DNA from: CAZPBN01 sp964584935 | Lineage (GTDB): Bacteria; Acidobacteriota; Aminicenantia; Aminicenantales; Aminicenantaceae | Length of the DNA: 51,201 nucleotides | Assembly: GCA_964584935.1 (NCBI GenBank) | Contig: CAZPBN010000018.1 | Coordinates: 1-51,201, forward strand | Direction of reading: 5' to 3' | Part shown: positions 17,372-26,299 of the stretch, one piece after another | Layout of the letters: the number at the start of each line of letters is the position of its first letter | Position numbering within the stretch: position 1 is the stretch's first letter | Position numbers and translations under genes: made by a program | The notes under the pieces: model-generated | What the model saw: only the letters and a program-made list of their open reading frames with translations | Database searches by the model: none | Told to the model about the DNA's origin: nothing

Positions 17372-17387
17372 TGCAACATACATGCCA
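17372..17387 (-). promoter_or_regulatory. Sigma-54 promoter of the HD-GYP gene
   Basis: On the minus strand the bases read TGGCAT-GTATG-TTGCA, matching the TGGCAC-N5-TTGCW consensus with the invariant GG and GC in the required spacing. It faces the HD-GYP start at 17237, giving a leader of roughly 120 bases. It is one of three such sites in the signalling island. Confidence 0.8.
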
Positions 17388-17507
17388 TAATCCGTTCTCA
17401 AATTGAATTAAAATTAATCACTCTCAACTCTTTTAAATAAAACATTTTATATGTTTTTATTTGATTGTTGGATTAATTCGAAATAAAAAACACACCTCAA
17501 AAAAAGG

Positions 17508-17542
17508 AAAACGTAATATTGACTTTACACTTTTGAATCATT
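17508..17542. promoter_or_regulatory. Candidate activator-binding site (copy 1 of a conserved motif)
   Basis: AAAACGTAATATT, six variable bases, then ACACTTTTGAATCATT. The same two blocks with the same spacing occur at 19618-19652. This copy is 121 bases upstream of the sigma-54 promoter at 17372-17387, in the position expected for an enhancer bound by an NtrC-type protein. Confidence 0.65.
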
Positions 17543-17584
17543 AAATGAACACTTTATCTTTTATAAATCAATCAGAATACCATA

Positions 17585-18967
17585 TTAGGGATTATCATTT
17601 AAATTAAATTCTTTAATTTTTGAATAAAGAGTGGTCCGGGTTATTTTAAGGATTTTCGCAGCTTTCGCCTTATTCCCTCCGGCTTTAATTAAAGCCTGCT
17701 TGATCATTTCTTTCTCAACTTTTCTGGTTGATTTTTCCATAATTTCTTTTAAAGAAGATCCTTCACTTAATTCTTTGTCCGGCTTTTCTTCGTTATTCTG
17801 TTCAATATCTCCCATTATAAACTGCTCCGGATTAATATATTTAGAATCAGCCAACAGAACAGCTTTTTTCATCACATTCTTTAATTCTCTCACATTCCCG
17901 GGCCAACTGTATTTAAGAAGATGTTTAATTCCTTTATCAGATATCCCTTTCACTTTGTTATCAAACTCTTCATTTGCTTCTTCTAAGAATTGATTGGCAA
18001 GAACAGGAATATCCTCCTTTCTCTCCCGAAGAGGGGGCATAAATATAATAAACTCGTTGAGTCTATGAAACAGGTCATCCCTGAATTTTCCTTTTCTCAC
18101 TGCCTCGGTTAAATTGACATTTGTTGCCACAACAATCCGTGCATTGATCTTCTTATACTTCTTCCCTCCCAACCTCTGCACTCTCTTTTCCTGAAGAACC
18201 CTTAATAATTTCGCTTGAGCAGCCATAGGTAAATTTGCTATTTCATCTAAAAAAATTGTCCCTTCTATAGCTTGTTCAAATATCCCCTCTTTTGGGGAAT
18301 CGGCTCCTGAAAAGGCTCCTTTTTCATATCCGAACAATTCACTTTCTACCAGGGTTTCAGGAATGCTACCGCAATCCACAATAATAAAAGGATTTTCTCT
18401 ACGTTCACTCTTTTGATGAATCATATTGGCTATAAGCTCTTTTCCGGTTCCGCTTTCTCCTTGAATAATCACCGTCATGTCTGTTTTTGATACGACATTC
18501 ACCTGTTTCAACACTTGTTTTATCTGAGGGCTATCGCCCATAACTTCCTCAAGCTGAGTTTTCTCCCCCAATCTTTTTCTCAGCCTTCCCACTTCTCTGC
18601 TTAAATATTGGGTTCGGATAGCTTTTTTAATAACCAATACCAGCTCTTCAGTCTCAAAAGGTTTGGTTATATAGTCAAAAGCTCCCAGTTTCATGGCTTT
18701 CACCGCATCTTTAATATCTCCATAAGCAGTGAGCATAATGACGACCATATCTCTGTTTATTTTCTTTATTTTCTCCATAACCTTCATTCCGTCTATACCC
18801 GGAAGCTTCATGTCCAATAAAACCAAACTGAAAGAATTTTTCTTTAATTCTTTCAGAGCTTTCTCCCCGCTCTCTGTAATAAGAGTATGGTACCCCTCTT
18901 CCTTTAAAATATTAGAAAGTATAAACTGCATATCTTTGTTATCCTCAACAATTAATATTCTCTCCAT
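17585..18967 (-). CDS. NtrC-family sigma-54 activator (receiver - AAA+ - Fis HTH)
   Basis: 460 residues. Receiver 1-120 with phospho-acceptor D52 (VLLDMKLPGIDG), acidic pair at the N-terminus and K102 in TKPFE. AAA+ domain about 140-370: Walker A GESGTGKE at 170-177, the sigma-54-contacting loop as GAFSGA at 217-222 (usual GAFTGA), Walker B TIFLDE at 237-242 and arginine fingers downstream. A Fis-type helix-turn-helix (AKAAKILKITRTTLYSKIKE) ends the protein. It should activate sigma-54 promoters once phosphorylated, most likely by the histidine kinase at 19854-22391. Three sigma-54 promoters in the adjacent island are the obvious candidate targets. The start has AGAGGA five bases upstream. 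Confidence 0.95.
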   Translation of the reverse strand: MERILIVEDNKDMQFILSNILKEEGYHTLITESGEKALKELKKNSFSLVLLDMKLPGIDGMKVMEKIKKINRDMVVIMLTAYGDIKDAVKAMKLGAFDYITKPFETEELVLVIKKAIRTQYLSREVGRLRKRLGEKTQLEEVMGDSPQIKQVLKQVNVVSKTDMTVIIQGESGTGKELIANMIHQKSERRENPFIIVDCGSIPETLVESELFGYEKGAFSGADSPKEGIFEQAIEGTIFLDEIANLPMAAQAKLLRVLQEKRVQRLGGKKYKKINARIVVATNVNLTEAVRKGKFRDDLFHRLNEFIIFMPPLRERKEDIPVLANQFLEEANEEFDNKVKGISDKGIKHLLKYSWPGNVRELKNVMKKAVLLADSKYINPEQFIMGDIEQNNEEKPDKELSEGSSLKEIMEKSTRKVEKEMIKQALIKAGGNKAKAAKILKITRTTLYSKIKEFNLNDNP

Positions 18968-19064
18968 TTTTTTCCTCTATATCCTTATTCGCTCAAAAAA
19001 CAATTTTGTCCCTTTTCTGGTTGAGTTCATTCTGCCAAACCATTTTAACTCAGTAAATAGAGCT

Positions 19065-19433
19065 CTATCTATTTATTATTTTTTCTATTTTATCTTTTAA
19101 ATTCTCAATTTCAAAAGGTTTTATTATATACTCTTCAGCTCCTAATTCCATCCCTTTATTCTTCGATTCCTCATCATCTCTTGCCGTAAGCAAAATAACC
19201 GGGATTGAACTTATTTTTTTATCATTTTTCAATTGTTTTAAGATTTCAAATCCACTGATATCAGGCATCATAATATCGAGAAGAATAATATCTGGTTTGT
19301 GACGGCGGACTGTTTTCACTACTTTTTTCAAATCAGAAGAAATTATTATTTTATAACCGCCATACAGCTCCATATTTATTTTTAGAAAATAACAAAAATC
19401 CTGTTCATCATCTATCAATAATATTTTTTTCAT
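19065..19433 (-). CDS. Single-domain response regulator
   Basis: 122 residues that form only a receiver: acidic pair DDE at 8-10, phospho-acceptor D53 (IILLDIMMPDISG), the LLTARDD threonine and the YIIKPFE lysine are all present, so it can be phosphorylated. No output domain; it would act by protein contact or as a phosphate relay. It lies between the kinase and the NtrC-type activator and is directly preceded by its own sigma-54 promoter (19527-19542). AAGGA lies 12 bases before the ATG, slightly long. It may be cotranscribed with the activator gene 97 bases downstream, which would give autoregulation. Confidence 0.93.
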   Translation of the reverse strand: MKKILLIDDEQDFCYFLKINMELYGGYKIIISSDLKKVVKTVRRHKPDIILLDIMMPDISGFEILKQLKNDKKISSIPVILLTARDDEESKNKGMELGAEEYIIKPFEIENLKDKIEKIINR

Positions 19434-19526
19434 TATAACATAAATTCCTTAATCCTAATGTGTTCTCATCCTTTCTCGATCCTCTCTTTGTTGAGATAAA
19501 ATTTGACTTTTACACCCTAGAAATAC

Positions 19527-19542
19527 TGCAACAATTGTGCCA
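19527..19542 (-). promoter_or_regulatory. Sigma-54 promoter of the single-domain regulator
   Basis: The minus strand reads TGGCAC-AATTG-TTGCA, a perfect match to the sigma-54 -24/-12 consensus. It is about 94 bases upstream of the start codon at 19433. An AAAACGTAATATT...ACACTTTTGAATCATT motif lies 76 bases further upstream. Confidence 0.88.
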
Positions 19543-19617
19543 TTTTGGATAAAATATTCTGCTAAAATTCTCCCCTTTTGTTTATTATCCAATAAACCAA
19601 ACGATTTTAAAATAATC

Positions 19618-19652
19618 AAAACGTAATATTATTATGACACTTTTGAATCATT
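19618..19652. promoter_or_regulatory. Candidate activator-binding site (copy 2 of a conserved motif)
   Basis: AAAACGTAATATT and ACACTTTTGAATCATT separated by six bases, identical in both blocks and spacing to the copy at 17508-17542. It sits 76 bases upstream of the sigma-54 promoter at 19527-19542, in the gap behind the kinase stop codon. Confidence 0.65.
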
Positions 19653-19853
19653 TGCCTTACATATTTGAACCGGATGGAAACTAATTATCAATCCCTTTAA
19701 AAAGGAATCAGTGCATATCTAGCCCAATAACCAATTTAATCATAACTGCTACCCTTGTTTTCTTGCTCTATTGTTTTTCAGCTCACATCTCACATCTGAG
19801 ATATTACAAGTATGGTGCCCCTTCAGGAAAATAAATCCTCAATTTCTATATGA

Positions 19854-22391
19854 CTAATGTTGAACAGGAAGGAAAATTCTTGCTGTCGTTCCTTCTCCTA
19901 TTTCACTATCAATCTCTATGTGACCATTGTGCTTCTCAACAATCATCTGCACTGTTGGTAATCCCAATCCTGTTCCTTTTTTATCCCCCTTGGTTGTGAA
20001 ATAAGGTTCAAAGATTTTGGCTAAATTATCCTCTGTTATTCCTGTTCCCTTATCGATTATTTCGGTGACACATAAAGGTTTTTTCTTTGATTTGTTATCT
20101 TTATAAACTCTGACTGTGAGCTCTCCTCCATCACTCATTGCTTCCACAGAATTAATCAATAAATTAATGAACACTTGTTGTATTCTGTTTTTGTCTGCTG
20201 ATATGTATATTCTATCTTTTGATAGTTCTTGCTTCATGGTGATGATATCCAAAGGAACTCTATATTGTAAAAGGGAAACTGTTTCTTCTATCAATTCATT
20301 CAAACATATTTTCTCTATCTTCAGTTCTGAGGGCCGGGCAAACTTTAAAAAACCGTGTATGATGTTATCTGCTCTGAATACAGATTCTTTAATTTTCTTT
20401 ATCGCCATTTCTAAATCTTTATCTGTTTTAGAAACAGCTCTCTTTATTTTTTTCTCCACAAATTCAATACCACCCATAATGATTCCCAAAGGATTTTTTA
20501 TTTCATGGGCAATACCAGAAGCGAAACTTCCTAATGCAGCCAGCTTTTCTGATTGGATCAATCCTCTTTGAGCTTGCTGCAAATCATTATAAGCTTTTTT
20601 CAACTCCTCTTCGGACTTCTTTCGCTCTGTGATATCTCTGGCTATTCCTTGAATCGCATAAGGTTTGCCATCCTGATATAAAAGGGAAGCTTCCGATTCA
20701 ATCCATACATATCTATTATCTTTGGTTTTCAGCCTGTATTCCACTATTTCTTTCTGCGATCCTTGATTTTTGATTTCTTCTATTTTTTCCATCGCTTTTT
20801 TCATTTGTTCATCATCAAGCAACTTTGACATACGAATGGAATTGATCTCTTCTCTTTTATGACCTAAAAGTTTTAAGGAAGCTTCATTGGCATCCAGGAA
20901 TTTTCCATTAAAATCATGAATAAACACGCAATGCAAGCTCCGGTCAAAAAGAGCTTTATATCTTTCTTCACTCTCTTTGAAGTCCTGTTCAGCTTTTTTC
21001 CGTTCACTGATATCCCTTAACATGCCTAACACTCTTACTTCCTTTCCAGGAAGTTTCACTGTATTCACTTCAACATGTTTCATTTGACCTTTTTTCGTGA
21101 TGATCCTGAATGAATACAAAGTGGGTAATTGTTTTCCCTCCATTCTGGCTTTTTCTCTTTCTTCAATCATCTCTCTGTCTTTAGGATGAATGGTATCCAA
21201 GAAATTGAAATTTTCATTGCAAATCTCTTCTGCTTTGTATCCTAATATTTTTTCACAAGCCGGATTAACATATTCAAAATAACGGTTATTGACAATATAA
21301 ATTCCATCTATCGCCGTCTCAGCAAGTATTCGGTACTTCTCTTCACTTTCTCTCAGTGCTTTTTCAGTGCTTTTTCGTTTTGCGATCTCACTGGAGGCTT
21401 GTTCATACAAACGAGCATTTTCAATGGCAATGGCTAGTTGGTCAGCAAGGGTTTGAAGTGTATAAACATCGGATTGACTAAAGGCATTCAAGGACGAACT
21501 CTGGGCATCCAACACCCCAATTACTTGACTTTTTAACTTTATGGGTACAGCGAGTTCAGATTTTACCTCTGTTTTTTTGAGTATAGTAAGGTAATTGGGA
21601 TTTTTTTTGACATCCGAAACAATCATAAATTCACCGCTTTCCACCACTTTTGAAGTGATTCCCTTTTCTCCTATACGTATTTTGTAGTTATCCACTTTGG
21701 AAGCCAGAGATGGGAGTGAGGATGCCTTCAATTCCAGATATTTCCCTTCGACCAAAAATATTAAGACATTATAATAATCGAAAGTGTTTTTTATGAGTTT
21801 GACGGACTGGGACAATAATTCTTTTGATCTGAGAATTGACGTCGTCCTCTGGCCTAAACGTCCAATAAGCCACAACCGGGTGGCTCTTCTTTGCAAGGCT
21901 TCTTCAATTTTCTTATGTTCGGTTATGTCTGTATTTGAAATCACACACTCTTCGACTTTCCCTTCCAGGTCACGCAAAGGATACATTCTTGATACCATAT
22001 ATCGACGTTTATTATCTTTACTCAACAAGGTTAAATCTTGATTTCGTATGGTATAGCCATTCCATATTTGGACAAGTTTCGCCCCTATTCTTCTCCGTTC
22101 TTTCTTATCATCCAAAAGCTTATGAAACGACTGTCCTAATATTTCTTCAGATTTATATTTGAATACCTGCTCACAGGCGGGATTCCAATTTTGGATTATT
22201 CCATACTTGTCAACAGACAGGATAGGGTTTGGAGAATTCTCTACAGCTTGCCGGAAACGATTTTCACTCTCTCTAATCGAGCTCTCAATCCGTCTCCATT
22301 TTTCTTCCAGTCTCTCGTATTTTAAAATTCTTAACCGGGATTCTTTCAGCTCTTCAATCAACTGATTTTTCTTTTTATTTTTATCTTTCAC
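19854..22391 (-). CDS. Cytoplasmic PAS-GAF-PAS-PAS histidine kinase
   Basis: 845 residues with no membrane segment. Order: coiled coil 1-42; PAS about 45-158; GAF about 185-328 (IGVLDAQSS, LADQLAIAIENARLYE); PAS about 350-465; PAS about 472-590; dimerisation domain with the phospho-accepting H629 (SGIAHEIKNPLG); and an HATPase domain with N-box (FINLLINSVEAM), G1 (DKGTGI) and GTGLGL. It senses a soluble cue of unknown kind. Neighbouring receivers at 19065 and 17585 are its likely partners. The start is GTG with AAGGA about nine bases upstream. It follows the Ser/Thr kinase gene by 84 bases and is probably in the same transcript. Confidence 0.93.
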   Translation of the reverse strand: MKDKNKKKNQLIEELKESRLRILKYERLEEKWRRIESSIRESENRFRQAVENSPNPILSVDKYGIIQNWNPACEQVFKYKSEEILGQSFHKLLDDKKERRRIGAKLVQIWNGYTIRNQDLTLLSKDNKRRYMVSRMYPLRDLEGKVEECVISNTDITEHKKIEEALQRRATRLWLIGRLGQRTTSILRSKELLSQSVKLIKNTFDYYNVLIFLVEGKYLELKASSLPSLASKVDNYKIRIGEKGITSKVVESGEFMIVSDVKKNPNYLTILKKTEVKSELAVPIKLKSQVIGVLDAQSSSLNAFSQSDVYTLQTLADQLAIAIENARLYEQASSEIAKRKSTEKALRESEEKYRILAETAIDGIYIVNNRYFEYVNPACEKILGYKAEEICNENFNFLDTIHPKDREMIEEREKARMEGKQLPTLYSFRIITKKGQMKHVEVNTVKLPGKEVRVLGMLRDISERKKAEQDFKESEERYKALFDRSLHCVFIHDFNGKFLDANEASLKLLGHKREEINSIRMSKLLDDEQMKKAMEKIEEIKNQGSQKEIVEYRLKTKDNRYVWIESEASLLYQDGKPYAIQGIARDITERKKSEEELKKAYNDLQQAQRGLIQSEKLAALGSFASGIAHEIKNPLGIIMGGIEFVEKKIKRAVSKTDKDLEMAIKKIKESVFRADNIIHGFLKFARPSELKIEKICLNELIEETVSLLQYRVPLDIITMKQELSKDRIYISADKNRIQQVFINLLINSVEAMSDGGELTVRVYKDNKSKKKPLCVTEIIDKGTGITEDNLAKIFEPYFTTKGDKKGTGLGLPTVQMIVEKHNGHIEIDSEIGEGTTARIFLPVQH

Positions 22392-22475
22392 CGCAATAAT
22401 TCCTTAATCAATCATATTTGATAGCAGAGCAATGATTTAGTTGAATAGTTAAGAATACAATGGCATAAAAAGCAA

Positions 22476-24665
22476 TCAAACATTCCCTTTTTTTTCAAGA
22501 ACTTTATTCACATCTTCCACTAATTTTTCAGATTCAAATGGCTTCTGAAGAAGCTTTTCAAATCGAAGACTTTCCAATTTGCTTTTATCCACTTTTTCAA
22601 AAGCTTCTTTTAAAATAAAAATCGATGTATCGGACAATTTCTTATTTTTAGTTATGTATTCGCATATATTATATCCATCTTTCTTGGGAAGATTAATATT
22701 GATTAAAGCAACATCTGGAGTGATGGTTTCAATAACCTTTATCACCTCATCCCCATTTGATAATGAAGTGATATCATAATCCTTATCAGAAAAAGCCTTT
22801 CTGACAACCTTTTGAGTGATAACACTGTTATCAGCCAAAAGCATTTTAAAACGCTTTGGTTCCTCTTTTTTTTCTTCTCCTGCAGGTGGCTCTTCTTTTG
22901 TTTTTTCTCCTTTCATCTCCTCTTGTTTTGTTTTCTCCTCTTTCCCTGAAGTCTCTTTTTCTGAGGATTCCATTTCTTTTTGAATGCCGGAATCTTTCTT
23001 TATTTCCTCAATATCAAATTGGGTTTCTTTCAACACATCAACAACAATACCTTTCTCCTTTATTTCGGCTGAAAAAAGCTCCATCATAAATTGAGCGATA
23101 TCTCTATAATCCGGAGTTCGATTAACATATTCATCAAGGAATTCCACCAAATCTTTTTGCATCTCTAAAGCGGACTGATATCTTTCTTCTTGGTCCCTTT
23201 TCACCGATTTTCTTATAATTTTCTTTAATCGCTCTGGTATATCTTCATCATCAAATGTAATCTCAGACATTTCTCCACTTTTCATTTTATTAATTATATC
23301 AAAATCACTTATTCCAGCGAAAAACATCTCCCCCACAACCATTTCATAAAGGACCAGACCTAAAGAATATATATCCGCTTTTTTATCAATTTCTTTCCCT
23401 TCTATTTGCTCCGGAGACAGATAAGGAATTTTGCCAATAATACCGCCTGGAATGGTTTGATGAATCTTTGACCTTGCTTTAGCCACTCCAAAATCTGTTA
23501 ATTTGACCTCTCCTCCATAAGAAACAAGAATATTGGTCGGATTGACATCTCTGTGCACAATTCCAAGTAATTTTCCTTTAGAATCATGCTTTCTATGAGA
23601 ATAATCAAGAGCCTCGCATATTTTAATTCCGATATAGGCAGTGCACTCAAAAGGCATGATTTTATTCATTTTTTTTAATTTGCTCAAAATGACACACAAA
23701 TCCTTACCTAAAACGTATTCCATCGCAATATAATAATATCCCTCAATCTTTCCCAAATCATATATATGAACAATGTTCGGATGCGAAAGCTGAGCAGATA
23801 ATTTTGCCTCATCAATAAACATGGTGACCACCCGTTCATTCTCTTCCACCAGATGAGGGTGGATCCGTTTTATGGCAACGATTTTTTCAAATCCTTCCAC
23901 TCCTTCTCTCTTCGCTTTGAAAATCTCTCCCATTCCTCCGCCGCCGATTTTTTCTATAAGGATATATTCTCCAAGATGAGAGGATATTTCATCCTTTGCC
24001 TTTGGCTCCCTTTTTTCTGCTGGTTTGTTTTTTTGATTTCCCAATCCAAACTCAATTAAAATATCTTTCAATTTTTTTTCAATTCCTTCGTCAACTGGCG
24101 ACTTTTCTCTTTTTCTCTTCTTTTCCTTTTTATCTCTCTTCTTCTCCGTTTTCTCTTCTTCAACTTCTTTTTTTTCTTCTTTTTCTTCTCCTTCTTTCTC
24201 TACATCTTTATCCAATTTTCTCTTTTTTTTCTCAAATGATTTAACAGTTTCTTCAAATTGATCATTTTCTTTTTCAGCTTCTGCCTCCGAATCAGCTTCA
24301 CCAATACTATCCTTAATGACCTTTATCAATTCCCCTTCATTAACAGGTTTCTCAAAATAAGAATAGGCTCCATAAAAATGAAGGGCTTCATGCTTGCATT
24401 TTATACCGCGGTAAACTCCTGTAATAATAACCACAGGAACATTTTCATCCATTCCTATAATCTTATTACACAGATCGAAACCATGCATTTTGGGAAGCAA
24501 TGGCTCCAATATCACCAAATCAGGGCTTTCGGACTTATACACTTCAAGTCCCTTTAAACCATCTGTCGCTGTAAAGATTTCGTATCCTCTTTTCTCAATC
24601 AAATTGGCTGTTGATTTCAAATCTTTTTCATCAAAATCAACGATTAAAACTCTTTTTCTTGTCAT
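22476..24665 (-). CDS. Ser/Thr protein kinase between two phosphorylation-site-deficient receiver domains
   Basis: 729 residues. Residues 1-120 form a receiver fold (VLIVDFDE, LVILEPLLPKMHG, VVIITGV, YFEKPV) whose phospho-acceptor position is E54, not Asp. A very charged K/E-rich linker (125-225) follows. The kinase domain spans about 234-510: glycine loop GGGGMGEIFKAK, catalytic lysine in VAIKRIH (K266), HRDVNPTNIL with HRD at 371-373, and DFG at 391-393; all catalytic residues are present. After a second charged linker, residues 605-729 are another receiver (MLLADNSV, ALININLPKKDG, LLQKPF) with N656 in place of Asp. Both receivers therefore look like constitutive or docking modules. It lies in the Roadblock/GTPase operon, whose products are plausible substrates. 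The linkers could be disordered tethers. Confidence 0.92.
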   Translation of the reverse strand: MTRKRVLIVDFDEKDLKSTANLIEKRGYEIFTATDGLKGLEVYKSESPDLVILEPLLPKMHGFDLCNKIIGMDENVPVVIITGVYRGIKCKHEALHFYGAYSYFEKPVNEGELIKVIKDSIGEADSEAEAEKENDQFEETVKSFEKKKRKLDKDVEKEGEEKEEKKEVEEEKTEKKRDKKEKKRKREKSPVDEGIEKKLKDILIEFGLGNQKNKPAEKREPKAKDEISSHLGEYILIEKIGGGGMGEIFKAKREGVEGFEKIVAIKRIHPHLVEENERVVTMFIDEAKLSAQLSHPNIVHIYDLGKIEGYYYIAMEYVLGKDLCVILSKLKKMNKIMPFECTAYIGIKICEALDYSHRKHDSKGKLLGIVHRDVNPTNILVSYGGEVKLTDFGVAKARSKIHQTIPGGIIGKIPYLSPEQIEGKEIDKKADIYSLGLVLYEMVVGEMFFAGISDFDIINKMKSGEMSEITFDDEDIPERLKKIIRKSVKRDQEERYQSALEMQKDLVEFLDEYVNRTPDYRDIAQFMMELFSAEIKEKGIVVDVLKETQFDIEEIKKDSGIQKEMESSEKETSGKEEKTKQEEMKGEKTKEEPPAGEEKKEEPKRFKMLLADNSVITQKVVRKAFSDKDYDITSLSNGDEVIKVIETITPDVALININLPKKDGYNICEYITKNKKLSDTSIFILKEAFEKVDKSKLESLRFEKLLQKPFESEKLVEDVNKVLEKKGNV

Positions 24666-24958
24666 ACAGCAAAAACCTTAATCAAAAAAACTCATCATAT
24701 ATTTTTTATTATTTTATCATTTTATACAATAATTAGTAAACTGAAACGATTCGTAAAAAAGAACCGCTCCTTTTTAAATATCATTTTATCTCTGACCTTT
24801 CGCCGAGTGTGTCCCCATCCGGAGACTCCATCCTCTGTTCCCTCTCTATATACTCGTGGCAATCTCAACCTGATAAAAGCCTGCCTCCCTAACTTTTTTC
24901 TCAGAAAACAGATCAACCCTCACCAAAAGAAAATGAACAGTTTGAACTAAGGATAAGT

Positions 24959-25705
24959 TCAAGATGAAATCATTGAATCCAGTTCCTTCTTTATATCCGA
25001 CATTTCCCTTTTTATTAAATTGTCAGCTATTTGAAGAATGGTTTTTCTTATCATTTTTTCAACGACATTTGAGGAAAGCTGTTTCACAAGCTTATGACTT
25101 ATGACATTAATCGCTTCATCAGAAATCTCTGAGGCTGGCTTATCACCGATAACCAATTCTGCACTTTTAATCTCATCTGATATTTTATCCACCACTCCCT
25201 TTATCTCAGCCGTTAATCCCTCCTTTTCCCTATCGTATTGAACAGTACTTTTTTCTGATCTTATTTCTGATATGGGTCTTTCCACCCCAGTTTCGATTTC
25301 TCCTTTTTCAAAATCCATTAATTCTTTGGGAATCTCGCTTTGAGGAACATCGATCATATCATAAAACAAACCTATGATCTCTATCATTGCCTGACGATAA
25401 AAAGAATTCAAAGGAAAAATGGCAACAAGAAAAAACCTCATCTTTCTTACTGGAAAATAACGCATCACAATCCTCACATCTTTTCCCTTGGTCTTGAATG
25501 ACAGCTCTTCGACTCCTTCCACATCTAAATCTTTTTGTATTTTGTCAATAATTCCCTCTGATGGAAAAAATATTGAGGCAAGAATTTCATCATCAAACAT
25601 CTGCCCGACAGAATTGACCACCATTCCCTCTGAATCAATGATCACGACCTGTATAAGTTTATTAGCCTTGATCATAGCTTTAATTTTTTCGTTAACTTCT
25701 TTCAT
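24959..25705 (-). CDS. Roadblock/LC7-like domain protein with helical C-terminus
   Basis: 248 residues. The first ~115 (LIQVVIIDSEGMVVNSVGQ, then MRYFPVRKMRFFLVAIFPLNSFYRQAM) follow the strand-helix pattern of Roadblock/LC7 proteins, the dimeric partners and GTPase-activating subunits of MglA/Rab-like GTPases. The middle (120-180) is polar and probably flexible; the last ~70 residues are predicted amphipathic helix (KLVKQLSSNVVEKMIRKTI). It starts nine bases after the MglA-like gene and is followed by 293 bases before the kinase gene. Family assignment rests on pattern, not on a search. Confidence 0.6.
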   Translation of the reverse strand: MKEVNEKIKAMIKANKLIQVVIIDSEGMVVNSVGQMFDDEILASIFFPSEGIIDKIQKDLDVEGVEELSFKTKGKDVRIVMRYFPVRKMRFFLVAIFPLNSFYRQAMIEIIGLFYDMIDVPQSEIPKELMDFEKGEIETGVERPISEIRSEKSTVQYDREKEGLTAEIKGVVDKISDEIKSAELVIGDKPASEISDEAINVISHKLVKQLSSNVVEKMIRKTILQIADNLIKREMSDIKKELDSMISS

Positions 25706-25714
25706 ATCGATTAT

Positions 25715-26299
25715 CTATTTTCTAAGTGTCTTAATATCTTTAATCTTGCTTAACAAATCACTCAACATCGAGGTGAAAGCAGTATCTAAATTCATCCCTG
25801 ACTTGGCACAAGAAGGCCAGGAAGAATATTTTTTCAGTTTAAGCTCATTTTTCAAATATTCCGGATCATGAGTCTCCTCAAGATCTTGCTTGTTAAACAA
25901 AACAACCACACTTGCTTTTTTAAGATTGTCAATTGAAGTGATATGTTTTCTGAATTCCTCGACAAATTCCTTATTATGTTCTAATTCTTTCTTTTGCGAA
26001 TCTATGATAAAAAAGATCCCGTCGACTTCCTCAAAAAGCATTCTTCTTGTACTGGTGTAATAATCTTGACCTGTAGCCGTATAAATTCTCACAATGATAT
26101 TATTACTCACTTGAATGGGCACAAAATCAAATAATAAGGTTTGACCAAAAGATGTCTTTATGGATCTGACTTTCTCTGTTATTTTCATTTCAAAGGGAAT
26201 AAGATTCTTGAAGAGCCATTGCAGAGCCGTTGTTTTCCCTGCCAAAGCTGTCCCGAAAAAAAGAATCTTAATATATATTTTATTTCCTACAATATTCAT
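25715..26299 (-). CDS. MglA-like small Ras-superfamily GTPase
   Basis: 194 residues. The P-loop GTALAGKTT is at 16-24; the TLLFDFVPIQ strand and TATGQDYY (74-81) replace the usual DxxGQ in the way MglA proteins do (TxPGQxxY); NKQD at 136-139 gives guanine specificity and SCAKSG at 163-168 is the last guanine motif. MglA switches cell polarity and motility in myxobacteria and Thermus, with MglB (a Roadblock protein) as its GTPase activator. Here the gene overlaps the Roadblock gene at 26296 (ATGA) and sits among further Roadblock proteins, strong context for a GTPase/Roadblock switch. The actual output in this organism is unknown. Confidence 0.92.
   Translation of the reverse strand: MNIVGNKIYIKILFFGTALAGKTTALQWLFKNLIPFEMKITEKVRSIKTSFGQTLLFDFVPIQVSNNIIVRIYTATGQDYYTSTRRMLFEEVDGIFFIIDSQKKELEHNKEFVEEFRKHITSIDNLKKASVVVLFNKQDLEETHDPEYLKNELKLKKYSSWPSCAKSGMNLDTAFTSMLSDLLSKIKDIKTLRK

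Noticed and set aside
22462..22476. TGGCATAAAAAGCAA, sigma-54-like on the plus strand
   Set aside because: The GG-to-GC distance is two bases short, and no plus-strand gene follows.
24722..24916. 64-codon minus-strand frame between the Roadblock-like gene and the kinase
   Set aside because: No clear ribosome binding site or family; basic composition typical of chance frames. The 293-base spacer shows nothing else.
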